A stretch of DNA of 9,481 nucleotides from JAWWBG01 sp033721095 (lineage in GTDB: Bacteria; Actinomycetota; Nitriliruptoria; Nitriliruptorales; Nitriliruptoraceae): assembly GCA_033721095.1 (NCBI GenBank), contig JAWWBG010000096.1:1-9481 (forward strand). Reading direction: 5' to 3'. The notes under the pieces were generated by a model that worked only from the letters and a program-made list of their open reading frames with translations, was not told the origin of the DNA and did not search any database. Shown piece by piece: positions 1 to 5,993 of the stretch (positions within the stretch are counted from its first letter, which is position 1; each line of letters opens with the position of its first letter). Position numbers and translations under genes: made by a program.

Positions 1-465
1 CAGCTCCCCCGGTCGGCCGTCGATCTTGTCGAGCAGCCCGACGCGCTCGAGGTTGGCCCGTGCGACGCGTTCGGCCTCCTCCCGGCTGCGGCCGAGCACG
101 CGCTCCTGGGCGATCGTGAGGTTGCGCAGCACCGACAGGTGCGGAAACAGGTTGAAGGACTGGAACACCATCCCGATGCGCCGGCGGACGTCGTCCACGT
201 CGGTGTCCGGGTGCGTGATGTCGATGCCCTCGACGAGCACCTGCCCGCTCGTCGGCTGCTCCAGCAGGTTGACGCATCGCAGCAGGGTGGACTTGCCCGA
301 CCCGGATGGGCCGATGACGCAGACGACCTCGCCGACGGCCACCTCGAAGTCGATGCCGCGCAGGACCTCGAGGTCACCGAAGGATTTGTGGAGGCCCTTG
401 ATCTCGATCGCGTGACCAGCCGGCGGCACGGGCCGGGAGCCGGGTGTCGGCGTGACCGCGCTCAT
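1..465 (-). CDS. Polar amino-acid ABC transporter ATP-binding protein (GlnQ-like), 3' end cut by window edge
   Basis: This is the cytoplasmic ATPase of an amino-acid importer; it hydrolyses ATP to drive the permease encoded just upstream. Only the first 155 residues are in the window. The Walker A motif GPSGSGKST is at about residues 52-60, and the Q-loop with the family-typical stretch MVFQSFNLFPHLSV is at about 99-112. The fragment ends at RPGEL, where the ABC signature (SGGQ), Walker B and H-loop would follow outside the window. The ATG at 465 overlaps the TGA of the permease gene in an ATGA junction, so the two are probably translationally coupled. The N-terminus has about 18 extra residues, rich in Pro, before the first strand (AIEIKGLHKSFG). 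The family (glutamine/polar amino-acid type) is clear; the exact substrate is not. Confidence 0.95.
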   Translation of the reverse strand, partial: MSAVTPTPGSRPVPPAGHAIEIKGLHKSFGDLEVLRGIDFEVAVGEVVCVIGPSGSGKSTLLRCVNLLEQPTSGQVLVEGIDITHPDTDVDDVRRRIGMVFQSFNLFPHLSVLRNLTIAQERVLGRSREEAERVARANLERVGLLDKIDGRPGEL

Positions 466-1247
466 CGGGCGACCTTTGTTCGACGCTCCATCCAGGCAAC
501 GAGCTGGGTGAGCGGAATCGTGATGACGAGGTACATGATGGCGATGACCGTGAAGGGCGTGGAGTTGAACGTGTCCGAGGCGATGTCGCGGCCGAAGCTG
601 AACAGCTCCTTTTCCGCGAACGAGAAGCCAATGACGAACAGCAGGGCCGTGTCCTTGATGAGCAGGACGATCTCGTTCGTCAACGGCGGCACGACGATGC
701 GGATGGCCTGGGGCAGGATGATGGTCGCCATGGCCCGCGGCGCGCTCATGCCCAGCGACCGGGCGGCCTCACGTTGCCCCTTCGGAACGGCCTCGATGCC
801 GGCCCGGATGGTCTCGGCCATGTAGGCGGCAGCGACGACCGCGAGCCCGATGGAACCGGTGCCGAGTGTGCCGCCCGGGAACCGCCAGCCGAACGCGATG
901 GGGATCCCGAAGGCGAAGACGGACAAGGTCACCAGCGCCGGCAACCCCCGCAGCAACTCGATGTAGACCGTCGCGATCCAGCGGTACGGCGCGACCGGCG
1001 ACAGCTTCATGAGCGCAAGGACCAGCGCGATGATGAACCCGAACACAAATGCGAGTCCGGTGTAGAGCAGCGTGTTCTTGACGGCCCGCGTGATGACGTC
1101 GGGGAACATGTCCGCGGCGATGTCGGGCTGGAGGAACGCCCGCTGGATCGTCGGCCAGTCCGCGACCAGGGCGAGGGTGACGACCCCCGCGGTCAGGACT
1201 CCGTAGAGGATTCCGCGCAGCAGGCGACGTCGTTGGCGAGGGGTCAT
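462..1247 (-). CDS. Polar amino-acid ABC transporter permease (GlnP/HisM-like)
   Basis: This is a membrane permease of the HisM/GlnP family, 261 residues, forming the channel for the importer. It starts with a basic N-terminus (MTPRQRRRLLRG), and hydrophobic segments lie at about residues 13-29, 59-80, 100-118, 133-145, 190-208 and 233-252. The conserved family stretch IELLRGLP is at 96-103. The EAA loop that docks onto the ATPase, EAARSLGMSAPRAM followed by ILPQAIR, is at about 160-183. I chose the ATG at 1247 because GGGAG lies about 6-10 bases upstream. The frame stays open further upstream, but any earlier start would run back through the hairpin at 1283-1315 and into the binding-protein gene. 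The first hydrophobic segment, before the NTLLYTG segment, is an N-terminal addition common in these permeases. The gene ends in a 4-base overlap with the ATPase gene. Confidence 0.95.
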   Translation of the reverse strand: MTPRQRRRLLRGILYGVLTAGVVTLALVADWPTIQRAFLQPDIAADMFPDVITRAVKNTLLYTGLAFVFGFIIALVLALMKLSPVAPYRWIATVYIELLRGLPALVTLSVFAFGIPIAFGWRFPGGTLGTGSIGLAVVAAAYMAETIRAGIEAVPKGQREAARSLGMSAPRAMATIILPQAIRIVVPPLTNEIVLLIKDTALLFVIGFSFAEKELFSFGRDIASDTFNSTPFTVIAIMYLVITIPLTQLVAWMERRTKVAR

Positions 1248-1258
1248 GTCCGGCTCCC

Positions 1259-1284
1259 GGTTCCCGGCGAGCGGGAAGGGAACC
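1259..1284 (-). other. Second stem-loop next to the permease ribosome-binding site
   Basis: GGTTCCC (1259-1265) is matched by GGGAACC (1278-1284), a perfect 7-bp stem. A competing inner stem, TTCCCG (1261-1266) with CGGGAA (1272-1277), has a 5-base loop. The outer arm shares two bases with the terminator-like hairpin at 1283-1315, so the two structures cannot both form completely. The structure ends directly beside the GGGAG ribosome-binding site of the permease gene (1254-1258). It may protect the mRNA end or tune permease translation; this is inference. Confidence 0.45.
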
Positions 1285-1315
1285 AAAACGGGGACCCGTC
1301 TGGGTCCCCGTTTGG
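1283..1315 (-). terminator. Intra-operon hairpin between binding-protein and permease genes (likely partial terminator or 3' stabiliser)
   Basis: The arms AACGGGGACCC and GGGTCCCCGTT form a near-perfect stem that extends to CCAAA/TTTGG with one bulged A. The loop is four bases (1298-1301). The stem lies 15 bases after the binding-protein stop codon. On the transcribed strand it ends GTTTTGG, so there is a short T run inside the 3' arm but no long U tract after it. In amino-acid importers such a hairpin commonly lets the binding protein be made in excess over the membrane parts. That role is inferred from position. Confidence 0.7.
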
Positions 1316-1329
1316 TGATGTGGGTTGCC

Positions 1330-2172
1330 TCAGCTCGTCGCGAAGTACGAGTCGTAGATGGTGTCGTAGGTGCCATCCGCTCGCAGCGCGGCGAGCGTGT
1401 CGTTGAGCGCCTGGAGCAGGTCGTCGCCGCGGTCCTGCTTCACGGCGAAGCCGTACTGCTCGCCCGTCGGGAAGGTCGCCGTCACCTCGACCGTGTCGTC
1501 CTGCTGGGCTCGTTCGACGTTCACCGGCAGGTCCTGGATGATCGCCACGATGTCACCCGCCTCAAGCGCTTGGAACAGCTCGGCGGCGCCGGGGAACTCG
1601 CGAACGGTGACGTCGGCTCCCACGTTGGCTTCCGCGTACTCCTGGCCGGTCGTGTCAGCCTGAACGCCGACGGTCTGGCCCGCCAGCTCGTCGAGGCTGG
1701 CAAACGGGTTGTCCTTCTTGACGAGCATCGACTGGTCGGCGTCGAAATACGGGTCGGTGAAGTCGATGTTCTCCTCGCGCTCCGCATTGATTGTCATCGC
1801 GGAAGCAGCAATGTCACACGAGTCTGCTTCGAGGGCCTGACCGTTCTGGATCGGGTCGAAGGCGGTGACCTTGACCTCGATGGTCAGGTCCAGGCGCTGC
1901 GCGATCGCATCGACCAGCTCGATGTCGAAGCCGGAGTATCCCGACGGTGCGTCCGGGTCCTCGACCTCGAACGGCGCATAGGGAATGTCCGAGCAGATCG
2001 TCAGCACGCCCTCGGTGAGGGTCGTGAACTCGTACGCCATGCTCTCGGTCATCGTCCCGCCGTCGGTGGGCGTGGGCGTGGCCTCGGTGTCGGCATCGTC
2101 ACCGCAGGCCGTGGCCACCAGGGCCAGGGCAAGCGCTGCGACGGCAATTCGGACGGGCTTGGTCACGAACAC
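1330..2172 (-). CDS. Amino-acid ABC transporter substrate-binding lipoprotein (GlnH-like, family 3)
   Basis: This extracytoplasmic lipoprotein, 280 residues, captures a polar amino acid and delivers it to the permease. A lipoprotein signal peptide ends in VATAC with the lipidated Cys at residue 23. A Thr/Asp/Pro-rich tether runs to about residue 48. The binding domain begins at GVLTICSDIPYAPFE. The family-3 signature GFDIELVDAIA is at 81-91. MTINAEREENIDFTDPYF (126-143) carries the Thr and Arg that normally hold the amino-acid backbone, and Asp214 in IIQDLPV sits where the amino-group ligand is expected. I chose GTG at 2172 because GAGGAG precedes it with a short spacer. The permease and ATPase genes follow on the same strand after a strong hairpin. 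The substrate cannot be fixed by eye; glutamine, glutamate, arginine and histidine are all possible. Confidence 0.95.
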   Translation of the reverse strand: MFVTKPVRIAVAALALALVATACGDDADTEATPTPTDGGTMTESMAYEFTTLTEGVLTICSDIPYAPFEVEDPDAPSGYSGFDIELVDAIAQRLDLTIEVKVTAFDPIQNGQALEADSCDIAASAMTINAEREENIDFTDPYFDADQSMLVKKDNPFASLDELAGQTVGVQADTTGQEYAEANVGADVTVREFPGAAELFQALEAGDIVAIIQDLPVNVERAQQDDTVEVTATFPTGEQYGFAVKQDRGDDLLQALNDTLAALRADGTYDTIYDSYFATS

Positions 2173-2256
2173 GAAGGCTCCTCGTGGAAGTGGATGAGCG
2201 GCAAACCTACTACGTCAATCGGAGACAGGGCCAGAGGAGCGTGCGCGGCGCGCCTG
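2173..2256 (-). promoter_or_regulatory. Leader region of the amino-acid importer operon
   Basis: This 84-base gap separates the response-regulator stop from the binding-protein start. It contains TTGACG (2218-2213, minus strand), a good -35 match, but no good -10 lies 17-18 bases downstream. An alternative -10 of the form TAnnnT, TAGGTT, is at 2209-2204 without a clear -35. GACAGG and CCTGTC (2224-2229 and 2253-2258) form a 6-bp stem starting at the regulator stop codon, with no U tract after it. The importer may have its own weak promoter or may be read through from the regulator gene. Confidence 0.3.
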
Positions 2257-2865
2257 TCAGCCGTCGAGGCGCGCGATGATGGCCTCGGCCACCTCGCGCA
2301 TCGTCTGGCGGCGTTCCATGGCCTGCTTCTGGATGAACCGGAAGGCCTCGGCCTCCCCCATGTTCTCGTTGTCCTGGAGCAGGCCCTTGGCACGCTCCAC
2401 GATCTTGCGGGCGTCGAGACGGTCCTGGAGGTCGTCGACCGTGTCCTCCAAGCCGGCCATGTCCCGGAACCGGCCAGCCGCGATCTCGACGGCTGGCAGC
2501 AGGTCCTGCTTCTGGAACGGCTTGACGAGGTAGGCCATGGCGCCGGCCCGCCGGGCCTTCTCGACCAGGTCGCGCTGGCTGAAGGCGGTGAGGATGAGGA
2601 TCGCCGCGAGCCGTTCCTCGGCGATCTTCTCGGCGGCCTCGATCCCGTCCATCACGGGCATCTTGACGTCGAGGATCACCAAGTCCGGCTGGAGCTCGCG
2701 TGTCAGCTGGACCGCTGAGGCCCCGTCGGCGACCTCGGCGACGACCTCGAAGCCCTCCTCGATCAGCATTTCCTTGAGGTCGAGGCGGATCAGGGCCTCG
2801 TCCTCGGCGATCAGGACGCGCTTCATCGAGTCCGACGACGCGGCGGTGTCCGGGGTGTCGGTCAC
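2257..2865 (-). CDS. pdtaR: ANTAR-domain response regulator, PdtaR-like
   Basis: This two-component response regulator, 202 residues, has an N-terminal receiver and a C-terminal RNA-binding ANTAR domain. ANTAR proteins act by antitermination, binding paired hairpins in nascent mRNA. In the receiver (about 15-130) the acidic pair is E21-D22, the phospho-acceptor is D66 in VILDVKMP, the switch Thr is T93 in LTAFSQRD, and K115 is in YLVKPF. The ANTAR core, RKIVERAKGLLQ followed by AFRFIQKQAMERRQTMREVA, spans about 153-195. The match to mycobacterial Rv1626 (PdtaR) as I recall it is close across both domains. I chose GTG at 2865 because GGAGGAG precedes it and it overlaps the TGA of the small upstream gene as GTGA. 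The ATG at 2826 would start right at the receiver but lacks a ribosome-binding site. No sensor kinase is in the window. Confidence 0.93.
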   Translation of the reverse strand: MTDTPDTAASSDSMKRVLIAEDEALIRLDLKEMLIEEGFEVVAEVADGASAVQLTRELQPDLVILDVKMPVMDGIEAAEKIAEERLAAILILTAFSQRDLVEKARRAGAMAYLVKPFQKQDLLPAVEIAAGRFRDMAGLEDTVDDLQDRLDARKIVERAKGLLQDNENMGEAEAFRFIQKQAMERRQTMREVAEAIIARLDG

Positions 2866-3086
2866 CTCGTCTCCTCCATGTCGATCAGCTCGTCCAACAG
2901 CGCGTCGCGCTCCTCTTCGAGGCGCGCCGCACGTTCGCGCGTCGCCCGGAGCGCCTGCTCGTGGCGATCCAGGTTGGTCGTGGCCTCCTGCCACTCGCGG
3001 TCCGCCAGCGGCGTCTCGGCCACGAGTCGGCGCGTCTCCGCGTCGTCCGCGACCCCGGCCAGGTGTGCGACCTGCTCGACGAGCAC
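2862..3086 (-). CDS. Small coiled-coil protein coupled to the ANTAR regulator, function unknown
   Basis: I do not recognise this 74-residue protein. It is almost entirely charged and probably helical. Residues about 30-74 (DREWQEATTNLDRHEQALRA, then a run rich in Arg and Glu ending DELIDMEETR) look like a coiled coil. It has no signal peptide, membrane segment or Cys. Third codon positions are nearly all G or C, which supports real coding. GTG at 3086 has a near-ideal GGAGGAG about five bases upstream. Its TGA overlaps the GTG of the response regulator, so the two are likely made together. The frame stays open upstream to 3245 and still reads like a coil (RLRERLGRIQSELKRVRSEE), but has no ATG, GTG or TTG, so the true start is uncertain. 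A regulator-binding partner is one possibility; nothing in the sequence proves it. Confidence 0.68.
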   Translation of the reverse strand: MLVEQVAHLAGVADDAETRRLVAETPLADREWQEATTNLDRHEQALRATRERAARLEEERDALLDELIDMEETR

Positions 3087-3266
3087 ACGCTCCTCCGAGC
3101 GAACGCGCTTCAGCTCGGACTGGATGCGTCCGAGCCGCTCGCGCAGGCGCGCCGACCGTGTGATCGCAGCCGTGGCACACCCCCGGGTCGATGATTCCGT
3201 CCGGGTCCGAACGCAACGGCGCTCGGTCCTGCCGGGGGCGGCACGTTACTGCACGCGTCCGAGCGT

Positions 3267-3301
3267 CCGCGAAAGGGCCGTGAGCGGGCCGAATTTCGCG
3301 G
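3267..3301 (-). terminator. Stem-loop just downstream of tRNA-Leu
   Basis: CCGCGAAA (3267-3274) pairs perfectly with TTTCGCGG (3294-3301). An inner GGCC/GGCC stem (3276-3279 and 3287-3290) would extend the structure. It begins six bases after the tRNA 3' end on the minus strand. There is no U tract after the stem, so it is either a U-poor terminator or a structure that guides tRNA 3' processing. Confidence 0.45.
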
Positions 3302-3307
3302 TTGTCG

Positions 3308-3391
3308 TGCCCCCGGTGGGATTCGAACCCACACGGCCATGAGGCCACGCAATTTTGAGTCGCGCGTGTCTGCCAGTTCCACCACAGGGGC
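3308..3391 (-). tRNA. tRNA-Leu, anticodon CAA
   Basis: This 84-base class II tRNA reads the UUG codon. The acceptor arms GCCCCTG and CGGGGGC pair with one T-G wobble. The D region reads GGTGGAACTGGCAGACACG. The anticodon arm is CGCGA, loop CTCAAAA, TTGCG, giving anticodon CAA. A long variable arm, GGCC-TCAT-GGCC, follows, which is typical of tRNA-Leu. The T arm is GTGGG, loop TTCGAAT, CCCAC. The discriminator base is A, as leucyl-tRNA synthetase requires. CCA is not encoded (CGA follows), so the tail must be added after transcription. Confidence 0.96.
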
Positions 3392-3537
3392 GCCGGCGGC
3401 AGGGTAGATCAGGCCCGTCAGGGCTCCGTCGAGCCCGATCGATCGTCGGCGTGCACGACGAGCGCCCGTTGGTACTGTCGATCGCGCGCTCGGGGTGAGC
3501 CGTCCGGCGCAGTGTTCGACCCCGTGAGTGCAAGAAG
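3392..3537. promoter_or_regulatory. Divergent intergenic region between tRNA-Leu and the lipoprotein pair
   Basis: These 146 bases must hold the promoters for tRNA-Leu (leftward) and for the two lipoprotein genes (rightward). On the minus strand TACCCT (3406-3401) lies about nine bases before the mature tRNA 5' end and could be a -10 element; its -35 is not clear. On the plus strand TACTGT (3473-3478) has the TAnnnT form, 60 bases before the ATG, again without a good -35. A 6-bp hairpin, GGGCTC-CGTC-GAGCCC, is at 3421-3436, followed by a 10-bp palindrome CGATCGATCG (3436-3445). No coding sequence is apparent. Confidence 0.4.
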
Positions 3538-4935
3538 ATGAATCCCTTCCCCAAGGCGATCGCGAGCCTTGTCGTCGTGACATTGCTCGTCGTGGGTTGC
3601 ACGTCGAGCGACGGCACCGACGACGCGACGGCAAGCCCCGATCCCACGTCGACGGTCGGCTCCGCCCCCAGCCCGAGTCCGCCGCCAACCGCCGAAGAAC
3701 TCCGGCGGGCGCACCTCCAGCAGCGGCGCGACGAGTTCCCCATCATCCGGGGGCTGTACTCGACGATGCACTCGTTCTGGGGTGAGAAGTGGGACCACCT
3801 CGTCGGGCTGGTCGCCAACACCGAGATCAACGCCCTCGTCGTCGACGTCCGCGAGGAGCAGGGCAACGTCGCCTGGCCAATGAACATCGACGGCCTGGAG
3901 CCACCCGTCCCCGGTGCCTTCTGGGAGTCTCCGGCCGAGGGCCTGGCCGAGCTGCTCGACGCCGGCGGCTATGCGATCGCCCGGATCGTGTGCATGAAGG
4001 ACTCGTGGCTCGCCGAGCAGCGTCCCGACCTCACGATCACCAACCTGGCCACGGGCGGCCCACTCGTCGGCCGTGACGGCTGGACCTGGCTCGACCCGTG
4101 GTCGCTGGACGTCTGGGAGTACTGCGGGGCCATCGGGGCCGAGGCCATCCGCGCCGGGTTCGACGAGGTCCAGTTCGACTACGTGCGGTTCCCCAACGGC
4201 GGCGACGCGGACGTCAGCCAGCTGCGGTTCACCCATGCCCCCGAGGGAACGCCGCAGGAACGCGTGCAGGACCCGACCGCGATCTGGCGCGGGTTGTCGC
4301 GTGCCGCCGAGCTCGTTCGTGCCGAGGGCGGCTTCGTGTCCGCCGACCTGTTCGGCCTCACGCTCTACAACTACGAATGGAACGTGGACGGCACCGGGCA
4401 GGTCTGGGAGGAGCTGGCGATGGTGATGGACACGCTGTCGCCGATGGTCTATCCGAGCCACTACGGCCCGTTGAACTTCGGGCTCGACCCGCACCCCGTC
4501 CAGTACCCGTACGAGACCATTCTCGGCGCGATGGAGGAAGCGCAGGTCCGCACCCAGGGACTGAAGGCGACGATTCGCCCATGGCTCGAGGACTTCGGTT
4601 CACCCTGGATGGGATCACTGTCGCCGCCCCACAGCCCGGAACGCGTCCGACAGCAGATCCAGGCGGTCTACGACAAGGGCATCGAGTCCTGGCTGCTCTG
4701 GAACGCCGTCAACCGCTTCTCCGAGGAGATCTTCGAGGACGAACTCGTGCCACGGGCGTCCGAATGGGTCCGCGATCCCGACCAGATCCCCGGGTCGGGC
4801 CAGGCGGGCATCGGCATCCGCCAGCTGCCGCTCGGTCCGGACGGGCGGGTGATCGTTCCGAGCCCCGAGCCATCGCCATCACCAGCCGCCACGGACGATC
4901 CGAGTGAGGCAGGCTCCTCCGAGCCGAGCCCGTGA
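3538..4935 (+). CDS. DUF4015 glycoside-hydrolase-like lipoprotein
   Basis: This predicted surface lipoprotein, 465 residues, carries a barrel-type domain of the DUF4015 family (Pfam PF13200 by memory), regarded as putative glycoside hydrolases. The signal peptide ends LLVVGC with the lipidated Cys at 21, then a Ser/Thr/Pro linker to about 50. Conserved-looking motifs are ALVVDVREEQGN (99-110), IARIVCMKDSW (148-157), WLDPWS (184-189), GFDEVQFDYVRFP (207-219), SADLFG (268-273), SPMVYPSHYG (301-310), RPWLEDF (347-353) and SWLLWNA (384-390). Acidic residues near the barrel strand ends (D209, E210, D214, D270) are catalytic candidates, by inference. A Pro/Ser-rich tail (about 440-465) ends the protein. 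The ATG at 3538 has only a weak purine-rich stretch before it. The stop overlaps the next GTG as GTGA, tying it to the deacetylase. Confidence 0.9.
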   Translation: MNPFPKAIASLVVVTLLVVGCTSSDGTDDATASPDPTSTVGSAPSPSPPPTAEELRRAHLQQRRDEFPIIRGLYSTMHSFWGEKWDHLVGLVANTEINALVVDVREEQGNVAWPMNIDGLEPPVPGAFWESPAEGLAELLDAGGYAIARIVCMKDSWLAEQRPDLTITNLATGGPLVGRDGWTWLDPWSLDVWEYCGAIGAEAIRAGFDEVQFDYVRFPNGGDADVSQLRFTHAPEGTPQERVQDPTAIWRGLSRAAELVRAEGGFVSADLFGLTLYNYEWNVDGTGQVWEELAMVMDTLSPMVYPSHYGPLNFGLDPHPVQYPYETILGAMEEAQVRTQGLKATIRPWLEDFGSPWMGSLSPPHSPERVRQQIQAVYDKGIESWLLWNAVNRFSEEIFEDELVPRASEWVRDPDQIPGSGQAGIGIRQLPLGPDGRVIVPSPEPSPSPAATDDPSEAGSSEPSP

Positions 4936-5993
4936 AGCCGGTCCTCGCGCTGCTGTTGGCAGGTGCGCTGGTTGTCGGCGCATGTGCATCCGGGGAACCC
5001 GCCGACGACGTGTCGCCGAGCGCCTCGACCTCGCCGTCACCAACCGCAACGTCCTCGGCAACGCCGATCGCCCAGCCCCGTCTCCTGACCGACGACGAGC
5101 TGCGGTCCCTTGGCGTCAACGAGCTCGGTCGCGTCTTCGTGTCCGAGTGGCACGAGATCCAGGACACCGACGCGACCTACAAGACGTCGCTGGCGACGTT
5201 CCGGGCCCAGCTGCAGCTGCTGTACGACCGGGGGTACCGACCGATCTCGGCCGAGGAGTTCATCGACGGGACCTTCCCGATCCCGGCCGGTACGTCCCCC
5301 GTCCTGTTGACCTTCGACGACTCGTACATGGAGCACCTGTTCTTCGACGACGACGGGGCGCCGCATCCCGACTCCGTGGTCGGGATCCTCGAGGCGATGG
5401 AGGCCGAGGATCCCACGTGGCGCGCCCGGGCCGTGTTTGCCTGGTATTGGCCCTATCCGTTCCGCCAGACCGACCCGGCGAAGATCCGACAGGCCTTCGA
5501 GTACCTCCTCGACAACGGCTACGAGATCTCGAACCACTCGAACGAGCACGACAGCCTCGCCGACATGAGCTCCGACGAGGTCGAGGAGAACCTGGCGACC
5601 GCGGAACGTCGCGTCGCGGAGCTGCTCGGACGCGACCGGATCGAGGTCGCCACCCTGACCTTGCCCTTCGGCGTCTGGCCCCAGGACCGATCGTCGGTGA
5701 TCAGCGGCGAGCACGACGGCTGGGCCTACGAGCACCAGCTCGTCTTCGAGGTCGGGTGGATGCCGACACGCTCACCCCACCACGTCGACTTCGACCCTCA
5801 CAGCATCCTGCGCGTGGCAGCCCACGAACCGTGGGGCGAGCACACGTGGGAAGGCTGGCTCGAGTGGATGGACGAGGAGCCGCTGCGGCGGTTCGTCTCC
5901 GACGGTGACCCGACGACGGTCACGTATCCCGAAGGCTGGGAGGAGTTCGCGGGTCCTGTCGCGGGCCAGACAACGAGGACCTACGTGCCCTGA
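4932..5993 (+). CDS. Polysaccharide deacetylase lipoprotein (NodB/CE4-type)
   Basis: This lipoprotein, 353 residues, is predicted to remove N- or O-acetyl groups from an extracellular polysaccharide in a metal-dependent reaction. The signal peptide ends VVGAC with Cys at 18, followed by a Ser/Pro/Thr linker to about 46. The NodB-type domain has motif 1 as TFDDS (127-131), motif 2 as HSNEH (202-206), and a motif 3 region LPFG (244-247). The metal-binding Asp and both His are present. Motif 1 ends in Ser rather than Gly, and motif 3 lacks the usual Arg-Pro-Pro-Tyr form. The segment before motif 1 (FVSEWHEI, then FRAQLQLLYDRGYRPIS) resembles the lead-in of PgaB-like deacetylases. The GTG start overlaps the stop of the hydrolase-like gene by four bases. 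The end overlaps the convergent trpA end by 13 bases. Confidence 0.9.
   Translation: MKPVLALLLAGALVVGACASGEPADDVSPSASTSPSPTATSSATPIAQPRLLTDDELRSLGVNELGRVFVSEWHEIQDTDATYKTSLATFRAQLQLLYDRGYRPISAEEFIDGTFPIPAGTSPVLLTFDDSYMEHLFFDDDGAPHPDSVVGILEAMEAEDPTWRARAVFAWYWPYPFRQTDPAKIRQAFEYLLDNGYEISNHSNEHDSLADMSSDEVEENLATAERRVAELLGRDRIEVATLTLPFGVWPQDRSSVISGEHDGWAYEHQLVFEVGWMPTRSPHHVDFDPHSILRVAAHEPWGEHTWEGWLEWMDEEPLRRFVSDGDPTTVTYPEGWEEFAGPVAGQTTRTYVP

Noticed and set aside
1248..1376. N-terminal extension of the permease to an earlier start
   Set aside because: It would cross the hairpin at 1283-1315 and overlap the binding-protein gene. The ATG at 1247 has its own ribosome-binding site and a normal basic N-terminus.
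2173..2256. Tandem hexaloop hairpins typical of ANTAR targets
   Set aside because: Only one weak 6-bp stem at the regulator stop codon was found, without the paired-loop pattern.
1246..2718. Long plus-strand open frame of about 490 codons opposite the binding-protein and regulator genes
   Set aside because: It is antisense to two well-recognised genes and its translation is low-complexity Arg/Gly/Val-rich sequence with no family resemblance. Long mirror frames are expected in GC-rich genes.
2257..3348. N-terminal extension of the response regulator through the small gene and into the tRNA
   Set aside because: It would read through tRNA-Leu and the coil gene. The GTG at 2865 has a strong ribosome-binding site and the receiver begins just after it.
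3308..3391. tRNA-Leu as an integration (attachment) site
   Set aside because: I see no second copy of the tRNA 3' end, no integrase and no foreign-looking genes beside it in the window.
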